Source: Anoplopoma fimbria (Eukaryota; Chordata; Actinopteri; Perciformes; Anoplopomatidae). From it: 64,000 nucleotides of DNA. Below the pieces are notes generated by a model that was not told where the DNA came from, searched no databases, and saw nothing but the letters and a program-made list of their open reading frames with translations. Every line of letters starts with the position of its first letter. Position 1 is the first letter of the stretch. The stretch is from contig NC_072458.1 of NCBI RefSeq assembly GCF_027596085.1, positions 4,238,639 to 4,302,638 on the forward strand, given 5' to 3'. This document shows, in pieces, positions 1 through 64,000 of this stretch. The translations under genes and the position numbers were made by a program.

Positions 1-739
1 GAAATTCAGCTCGGGTTTCAGCAATAGCAATGTTGCATAAGACATAAATGTTTTGTCTTTCACAACATATATCTGGATAAGTCCACACTACTTAATTAAC
101 TGCTGTACACATTTTCCTGATTTTTATACCACAGCTCTCCGGTCGACAAAAATAATAATAATCCTGACTACAAACTAAACAGGACAGTGGTTGTAGAGAG
201 GATTAATTGAGCAAAGCAATAATGAAAATACTGAAGTGACCCAGAGGTTATAGACATGACCTCTGGGTCCTTTGGTTAAATTCCACCTTTAACCAAAGTT
301 TCTTTTTAAGGGTTTTTAGATGCCAAGAGAAAAGAGTATTTAGTGTTTTACAAGAACAAAACACAAAAACATACAAATAATTAAGTGTAACAGACTTTTC
401 TTTCAATCGTATCCCTTTTATCACCAGCTGTGATATAAACAAAGAGTAACTCCAAAAAGGGACAGAGGTATTGTGCAGTTTCAAGCTTTTCTGGATTAAT
501 TAATCCTTATTTTAAATTTCAGGGTCTCTTGGTTTAAGGTACAGCTGTAACAAAGACGAATAGTTTAAACCAAAATGATCTTAACTGTTGTATTGCATTG
601 ACACTAATGCAGCAAGTAAATATGTGTAATATATATATACTGTATATATATATATATCCCTCCTGTGACTTACATTTCTATCCACCCTTTCACCACAAGA
701 CTCTTTTCCACTTCAAAAAAATCAGAAGAGGCAGGGCTC
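1..739. other. Flank downstream of clasp2, no gene seen
   Basis: AT-rich sequence past the likely clasp2 poly(A) site. It holds an imperfect (TA)n tract at about 629-657 and no conserved coding block on either strand. In mammals UBP1 lies near this end of CLASP2, but nothing here resembles it. Confidence 0.5.
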
Positions 740-759
740 ATCATGATCTGTACAAGTTC

Positions 760-765
760 TTTATT
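760..765 (-). terminator. clasp2: Candidate poly(A) signal of clasp2
   Basis: TTTATT on the plus strand is AATAAA in gene sense, about 1.5 kb after the stop. It is followed within 20-40 nt by T/G-rich sequence, as expected for a downstream element. No other good hexamer was noticed between it and the stop codon. Confidence 0.55.
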
Positions 766-1484
766 GTAATGTAAGCACAGCTTTGTAAATGCACGGAGGA
801 AACACAACAGTGAAAACTAGAATGTTACGAGAAGAGGAAGGAAAGAAAGACACGATGAAGAGAAGAGAGAAAAGGGTGACATGACGAATTGTTTTCAGAG
901 CTGTAAATAATACATTTCTACAAATTTCTCAGGAGAGAAAATGAAATAAAAAGAAGTGTGTGAGAGAGAGAGAGAGAGACACTACAGCTAGCGCATCAGA
1001 GAAAGAGAAAAAAAAAAAAAGGATGGGCACAGGTGCGCACCCCTCCCCCGGGGAACTCTCCTAAATGACAGTTATTGGATATTCCATTTTAATATCATAT
1101 ATAGATACATATCCACTATGTGATAATAAGCCATATCCTGTCATACTTCATGTAGTAAGCAGCACGCACCCATCTTCCTCCACATTTTGCCCAGAAGTGG
1201 AGTGAAACAAGGAGGACACCATGAATTTTTTTCTGAAAGGGGCGGACATTGTTCACATTAATTTAAAACCCCAGTCCCACTATTATGACTGTCGATCAAA
1301 CTCCAATAAAAACATTTTTATGTTAAATTTAGTCTCATGCATAGCCAAGCACAAAACACCTCCTTATACTTTGGAATCCACCCATGGACTGTTTTCACTA
1401 TGAGCAGGCCTCTCACTGTGACTCGCGTTAGTGCTGTGCACGGTTGGTTGGTCGTACCTTTTAGGCTAATCAGCACCTTTTTGA

Positions 1485-1511
1485 AAGAGAGAGAGAGTGT
1501 GTGTGTGTGTT

Positions 1512-1555
<44 letters not shown>
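1485..1555. repeat. Compound (GA)n(TG)n(GA)n microsatellite
   Basis: TG run broken once by TTATG and capped by GA runs, in the clasp2 3' UTR (CA/UC in mRNA sense). Confidence 0.9.
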
Positions 1556-1556
<1 letters not shown>

Positions 1557-2003
1557 AAAACTTCAGACATTAAAACCGCTGCAGTAAAACCTCGTTGCGT
1601 AAAATAAATCCAAACTATGACACAATGTAAATTTACATTCCCGTCTACCTGGCCCCAGTTACTCACTGTTCAAAGAAAGACACAAGACGGCACCATTCGT
1701 TCGTCTCAGCCCTGTTCTGTTACCCTAACCCCCCTTCAGAATGAGAACCATGCAGACGCACTTCCTGTTGACATCGAGATAATATGCAGAGGGGGGGAGC
1801 AGTAGTGTTCGGGATGGAGGACGGACATTTCATATCTTCATCCTGCGAGTGATTAGTGACAGACCTGGGTGTGACTGAATGTGTGTTATCTGTTTATATT
1901 TAAGGGTTCAGTCTGAGATCAGGGCGGATCTTCAAGAGAAGAACTTCAACACTCCTCTCTTCTGCACCACAACTCCCATCTTGTAGTGGGGCAGGAAATG
2001 TAT

Positions 2004-2116
<113 letters not shown>

Positions 2117-2282
2117 CTGCTGGCCAGAGTGCAGCGAACATGTGGTTGTAAGCAGTTGGCTCAGGTGAAAGGGTGTTAGGATGTGTGTTTTGTTCTCGGT
2201 CTGTGTGGGTGCGAGTTCATGAACTGATGTTTTTATGTGTGGTGGAGCAGAGTTGCAGTTCTGTGAGAGTGCGCCGTGTCTC

Positions 2283-59134
<56,852 letters not shown>

Positions 59135-59900
59135 TGGGCAGTCAGCGCCGTGTGGCCAGCCACTGGAGCCGGCCGGAGACAGGAGACAGTGTCCGGAGGG
59201 ACGGAGACGCTGGGAGGTCTAGACTGCGTCCAACCCACGTCTGCTCATCAACATGCAGTCCTTTGTAGAAACAATCTGGTTCCTCTAACCACTGTGTAGG
59301 ACAAAGACGTGTCTAGCTAGCTTCCTATTAACACAACGTGAGAGCAGAAGGTTGAATTAAAACTTAGAGAAAGTTCCGGAAAAACGTGTGATGTCTGTGG
59401 ACCCGAGCAGGCTCCTCCAGCCTATCAACATCAAAACAACCCTGGATGGCTAATTGTTATGCTAACACAAATAGCACCTAGCTAGTTAGCACAGCGTCCC
59501 AAACGCGGGTAGGCTGCTCCTCTAGCTAGCTGTTAGCTCCTCTAGCTAGCTGTTAGCTCCTCTAGCTAGCTGTTAGCTCCTCTAGCTAGCTGTTAGCTCC
59601 TCTAGCTAGCCTCAGTGCTCCGCAGGCCTCCTGCCGCCTGTCTCCTCTCCTCCTCCTTATTCCATGTCCGCGGGCTGGGAAGGCTCCTCGGCTCTCAGCT
59701 GTCGACTCCTCAAGGCGGCAAAGTTGCACAAAAACTCCCACAGTGAGGGCTCAGCTCCAGTCCCGCTGTAACTGGTTTCACTTTAATCCGGTAATAACCG
59801 CGGGTACAGCTCAGCCCGTTACGAGGCGCTGAAAGCTTGCGCGCTGCCGGTGACTGCAATCAGGCCGAGGGGTCCTCAGGCGCCGCACAGCTAGCCGTCA
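59135..59900 (-). promoter_or_regulatory. clasp2: clasp2 5' UTR and CpG-rich promoter region
   Basis: CpG-dense sequence, strongest at about 59640-59890, just upstream of the first coding exon and unlike the AT-rich surroundings: a TATA-less CpG promoter layout. The transcription start cannot be placed. Includes the 20-bp tandem repeat at 59521-59610. Confidence 0.6.
59521..59610. repeat. 20-bp tandem repeat in the clasp2 promoter/5' UTR
   Basis: Unit TCTAGCTAGCTGTTAGCTCC, four perfect copies plus a half copy. Each unit carries the palindrome CTAGCTAG and an extra TTAGCT. The perfect match between copies implies recent expansion. Confidence 0.97.
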
Positions 59901-61830
59901 TAATGCCTGATGTAAAATGACGAATTATAAATACACTTTTGCTTAAATGAGGATATATGTACAGTAGCTATGTTAAACACTGGATACGTCTTCATCCCAT
60001 GTATGTGATGTTTTCTGTAAAGAGACATGAGTCAAACAAACCGTCCTCTCCATGTGGGCGTGTCCGCCGGCTACGCGGCTCTCGGGTGACATCTAGCGGT
60101 GAAGCTGCGGTGTGACCTGTATTCAGTTTGCCGCAGTTTACTATTTATTACTCCTTAGATACTAGGACACAAACTCTTACACTGGAGAGACAAAGCACAT
60201 TTACTATTAGTCACTTTATTTATTCATTTGTTTATTTTTTCTCATTATTTCTTTATTTTCTTAAACATAAAACTGTTATAACAGCTGTCAAAGAGAGGGC
60301 ATTAGTATCACAGCCAGTCCAGTCAGCAATGTATCCATCTGAGTCTTTCTTCATCTTTCTGTCTGTTCTCATTGTTTCAGTCCTATCTGTTGTCCTGCCA
60401 TCCTCCCCAGTCTTTGTGCACTTGGCACTTCACAGCACCTGCCAGTCTCTTGTTTAGCACAAAATTGTGAGCCACTTCTGTTTTTTGTTCTTTCAGTGCT
60501 TTGAGTAGTGATATTTCATGCTCCATACATGTCTTACTCTGCATGGCAAGACAGATGATGTTCACATCCTGTTGATCAGAGGGAGTGCATGTCTGGAGTG
60601 AAATAAACATGTGGGTTCTGGGGCTTTTCAGTCACTGTATTCCTGTTATAACGTGTTTTTTTTGTATAATTAGATGAGTTGGAATTTGTCGCTGATCAAT
60701 CTATTAGATAAGACTGGCTCACCAGATCTATGTTAAATGCTATTTCTAAATAATTTTATGTTTCATCTCATGTGCTGCTTTATTAAGTGAGTTGAGTATC
60801 GAATACACACAACTCTTTATATCCTACATCATCAGTAAATTGCCAATTGCACAAAACTTCACTAAATTAACTTTCAAATACATAAATTCACGTGATTGTC
60901 AAAAAAGTTGAGGTGCCTGCTCAAATTTTCAAAACTATTCTCTGAGCTTTAAGCATATTCCTATTTCATTTTGAAGCAAGGTTGCACACACGTTATCCCT
61001 GATTGATATCCAAATACACACAGCAATAACTTTGAATAATGGTTTTCACAGTCCAGATAAAACAATGGGGACACCACAGTTGTATCAGTGTCGCTAAACT
61101 CACTCTGAATAGTAGGGTGACTGGAAACCTACTTTTGTAAACAAGTTTGTCTGTGGTGCCAACCTAATCCAGGATGTAAACAAATGCTTAAGTAGTCAAC
61201 TAGGAGCTAGTGCACAGGGCTACTGACAGGATTGGACCAGGGCCAACATAACCACGCAGAACACAGGAGAGGCCACTCATCCCAGGAGCAGACAGAGTAA
61301 ACGTAACGCTTTTAGACGCTGAGGGTCTGAATCATAGAACCATATTTTGTTAAACAGCAGTAGTTGCTTCTTTTCCACTTCAAAAAGAATGACAAACATA
61401 TCTCCCTCTCTGGATAGACAGGCATGGACATTTACAATAAGCACTGAAAAAAAAGAAAAGAAAATAATTCACCCAAATTTTGAGTGAATTGCCATAAGTG
61501 TTATTCTCTTTTTTCCATTGCAAAAACATTTTCTGTACAAACAGAATCTAAATCTCAACAAAAGTTTATCAGATGCACAAATATGTCACATGTCCCATTC
61601 TGTACTTCCTGTTTTTTTTTCTCTTTCACACTAGAGAGTTGAGCTGGCTGCTCCAAAGCTTCACTGAAGATCAGCATTTCCCACAAGCCAGCTCTCCCCT
61701 CCCTCCGTGCTGCGTGTTCATTGGTCAAAGCAGAATGAATCACAGGATGGTCACATAGAGGCGTCATGTGATTGGTTGAGATGATACTCCACAGAGAGTA
61801 AACTGTTGTCCAAGATGACAACATTGTCTT
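59901..61830. other. Intergenic region between clasp2 and fbxl2
   Basis: About 1.9 kb between the clasp2 promoter and the fbxl2 3' end. AT-rich, no gene, tRNA or mobile element recognised. Confidence 0.6.
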
Positions 61831-62317
61831 TTTTTTTATTTTAGTTTGAACATGATGCATTGTAGTTCCACTGTTCAGACCCCCCCTACCCCCCCAACTC
61901 CAGCTGTTCAGAGGCAGTCCTCTTCACCCGCGGGTGGGTGATCAGGGGTTTGAGGAGCAGAGTGGAGTGGAGAACATGTTTTTGTCTTTAAAGTGAGAAA
62001 GAGAGAGTGAGATAGAAAGAGAGAGAGAAGAGAGAGAGTCCTTCCATGTTGTTTCCACCCGCCCCTCCACGCCCAAACACTGGGGCTGTTGCAATCCTTA
62101 TTGGTGAGCAAGAGGAGAGAGGAGGGGCGGGGTTCAACTGATCAGGGGCGATCAGTCTATGTATTGATCAGTGATCAGGAGCAGTGAGTGGGTCCAGCCC
62201 CTCCTCTCCCCTACACCTACCCCAGTCCCTCCCCCTCCCCCCCCCCAACAATCCCATCAGCCCATATCAGAGCAGCAGGACCTGTAGACAGAGGTGGCCC
62301 CCCCTGGCCCTCCACTG
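61831..62317 (-). other. fbxl2: fbxl2 3' untranslated region
   Basis: About 480 nt from the stop codon to a possible AATAAA (plus-strand TTTATT at 61835-61840, within a T run). It is GC- and purine/pyrimidine-rich near the stop. A longer UTR using signals further down cannot be excluded. Confidence 0.45.
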
Positions 62318-62425
62318 TCAGAGGATGATGCAACAGCGGCACAGACGCTGGCCACCTCCATGTACAGAGGGAGGGGGTGTCACTGGGGCAAAGTAGGCGT
62401 GGACTTTGATCTCTGGGAGGTGGGC
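62318..62425 (-). CDS. fbxl2: fbxl2 last exon
   Basis: AHLPEIKVHAYFAPVTPPPS, VHGGGQRLCRCCIIL, TGA. Phase 0 acceptor (ACACAG). Carries the Cys-rich tail and the CIIL prenylation motif. Confidence 0.95.
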   Translation of the reverse strand, partial: AHLPEIKVHAYFAPVTPPPSVHGGGQRLCRCCIIL

Positions 62426-64000
62426 CTGTGTAGGGAGGAGATGTGTTAATACAAGGGTATAAAAAGACAGAAAAGACACAGAAAAAAAGCATATTATTTC
62501 GATTATCTTCGGTGTCTGGTCAACCATTTTGGGAAATACACTTATTTGTGTACTTGTCAAGAGAGAGTTAGATGAGATAATCAATACCACATTTTCATAC
62601 TGTATTGTGAAAGTGGTTTCGATCTTCTCATCTAATATGCTGCAGGAAAGCAAATAAATGTATTTCCCAAAATGTTTAAACTTTTCTTTCAATCAAGTAT
62701 GAACTACAGTGTATGACTTTTAGATAAAATAAATTAGAGAATAACTGAGCAGATAAGTGATTTTAAAAACGGACTGATCCAATCCCCAACAATCTATTTG
62801 ATTAAAAAAAAAAGCCACATTTTCCCCCCCATGGTTTCCACTGACCCGGATGCGTTTGATTCCAGCCCTGGTGACTTGCTGACAGTCGTAGAGCTCAATG
62901 CGCTCCAGACGATGGCAGCTCTTCAGGTGCTCCAGGGTCACGTCAGTGATGAGGGGGCAGTTGTCCAGCTCCACCACGGTGAGGCGCTCTTGGCCACATG
63001 TACTGCTGCTCAGAGCTCTGATGCCATCGTCTGTGATCAGCTCGCAGTGGGACAGGGACTGTCCGGGACACAGAAAACCGGGCAGAAGACAAGCAGATAG
63101 ATGGATTAAAGCTCCATAAATCTACACGCAGGGTGAGGCAGAAGCTGGCACAGAATCTGAACTGCAGACGTGAATGTTTACCAGTGCTTGCAGGCGAGGG
63201 CAGTGGATAGACAGCTGAACCAGGGTGTTATCTGTCACCTGAGGAGAGGACAAGCTTGATTAACGAACTGTTCTCACATGTCTCAAGACAGTTGATTCAG
63301 CAAGTTTGTGTCTGGTTTTGTATCTGGTTATAACCTTTTCTCCTGTGTCTCTATTCTGTCTTCCTCTCTGCTTTCTGTCAAATTCAATTTAAATATTTAA
63401 GTCATTGGACCGCTTACTCTCTCTTTCTTGGCCGGAGACATACCCTGACATGCACACAATCACATCTGTCTGTTTGATCTAATCTATTCCCAGACAAATC
63501 AATCAAAGCCAAGAATAATTCCAGATTCAACATAGATAAATACCATGAGCATGATGGTGGGAATAAATAAGGAAACAACAAATTGTCTTACCAAAATACA
63601 TTCTTCTAAGTCCATTTTTTCAAGCTCATGACAGTTCTGTGAAGCAAAGCAGAAATTATTCAACTGAACTCATTGATATTGAAGGTGAAATGGGGGACAG
63701 AAGAAAAGGTTCACAGACAAGAGAAAAGGACAAAATGAAAATAAAACTCACCCTGGCCAGCACAGTGAACCCAGCGTCTGTAACATGGGAGCATCGTGCA
63801 GCTTCAAGGATCCTGAGAACACACAGACCACAAAAACACAATGTGTAAAGGCTACTTGGAGGGTACGGTTTAGCCTTGTTAGATCTCAGACCCTGCCGGA
63901 TTGTCATCCTGTCCGTTTATTCATTTTATTTAAATTTTTTCAAAGTTTTAAACAGTGTCTTAGACCTTTTCTTTGTTTGCCCTAAAGTGACTGTTGATGC
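62318..64000 (-). CDS. fbxl2: fbxl2: F-box and leucine-rich repeat protein 2 (3' part only)
   Basis: Substrate-recognition subunit of an SCF (Skp1-Cul1-F-box) ubiquitin ligase; the LRRs bind targets and a C-terminal lipid anchors it to membranes. Five coding exons are visible, covering the last LRRs and the tail ending CRCCIIL: a CaaX box whose final Leu predicts geranylgeranylation. The F-box and first LRRs lie beyond the window. FBXL20 is a close paralogue sharing much of this sequence (CCIIL, PPPSV). FBXL2 is preferred because of STCGQERL and ITDV in the last LRRs and because FBXL2 lies near CLASP2 in mammals. Confidence 0.85.
62426..62845 (-). other. fbxl2: fbxl2 intron before the last exon
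   Basis: 420 bp, nothing recognised. Confidence 0.65.
62846..63058 (-). CDS. fbxl2: fbxl2 exon (LRRs)
   Basis: 71 codons, phase 0/0: SLSHCELITDDGIRALSSST, CGQERLTVVELDNCPLITDV, LEHLKSCHRLERIELYDCQQ, VTRAGIKRIR. Several cysteine-containing LRRs (C-x-x-(I/L)TD). Confidence 0.95.
63182..63238 (-). CDS. fbxl2: fbxl2 exon (LRR)
   Basis: 19 codons, phase 0/0: VTDNTLVQLSIHCPRLQAL, one LRR. Acceptor CCTCAG; donor CTG|GTAAAC. Confidence 0.94.
63239..63591 (-). other. fbxl2: fbxl2 intron
   Basis: 353 bp, nothing recognised. Confidence 0.65.
63592..63636 (-). CDS. fbxl2: fbxl2 exon (LRR), 45 nt
   Basis: 15 codons, phase 0/0: NCHELEKMDLEECIL. NCHELEKMDLEEC is invariant in FBXL2/FBXL20. Acceptor TTCACAG; donor TTG|GTAAGA. 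Confidence 0.95.
63752..63812 (-). CDS. fbxl2: fbxl2 exon (LRR)
   Basis: Split Arg, then ILEAARCSHVTDAGFTVLAR. Enters in phase 2, leaves in phase 0 (AGG|GTGAGT). The next exon upstream is outside the window. Confidence 0.93.

Noticed and set aside
59521..59610. Direct repeats as a CRISPR array
   Set aside because: Head-to-tail 20-bp units with no spacers, in a vertebrate gene promoter. Simple tandem repeat.
62318..63812. Calling the second gene fbxl20
   Set aside because: The tail (PPPSV, CCIIL) resembles FBXL20, but STCG-ERL and ITDV fit FBXL2, and linkage to clasp2 favours it. Not fully excluded.

Overview
This is nuclear DNA from a vertebrate, most likely a ray-finned (teleost) fish. The genes are split into many small exons with GT/AG splice sites. 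Introns are fairly short, and long (CA)n/(TG)n microsatellites are very dense. There is a TTAA-flanked MITE-like element and a fish-type non-LTR retroposon tail. Nothing looks prokaryotic: there are no operons, rRNA, tRNA or CRISPR arrays.

About 90% of the window is one gene on the minus strand: clasp2, which encodes a CLIP-associating protein, a microtubule plus-end stabiliser. I placed its exons by hand from conserved protein blocks, splice sites and codon phase. The start ATG is at 59134 and the stop at 2283-2285; a likely poly(A) signal lies at 760-765. Forty-two core exons join into a frame of about 1518 codons, plus four optional in-frame exons or start exons: an internal first exon at 39169-39193, two 27-nt candidate microexons at 21438-21464 and 19295-19321, and a 60-nt cassette at 13023-13082. 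Domain order is TOG1 (exons 1-7), TOG2 (exons 9-16), a Ser/Arg-rich linker with two SRIP (SxIP, EB1-binding) motifs (exons 17-27), TOG3 (exons 28-36), and a C-terminal CLIP-interacting helical domain (exons 39-43). Several signature blocks match CLASP2 rather than CLASP1.

Upstream of clasp2 (59135 to about 59900) lie the 5' UTR and a CpG-rich promoter region with a perfect 20-bp tandem repeat. After about 2 kb of intergenic DNA come the last five coding exons of a second minus-strand gene, fbxl2: an F-box/leucine-rich-repeat ubiquitin-ligase subunit with a C-terminal CIIL prenylation box. Its 5' part lies beyond base 64000. The two genes point the same way, fbxl2 tail to clasp2 head.

The points most worth a second look are these. 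First, the splice layout of the clasp2 linker: a run of tiny symmetric exons, with UG, CU or UCC repeats forming or touching several splice sites. Second, an internal first exon matching the short mammalian CLASP2 isoform. Third, an unexplained +1 base at the exon 33 donor, beside a 146-bp CA repeat. I found no evidence of an undescribed multi-gene system.
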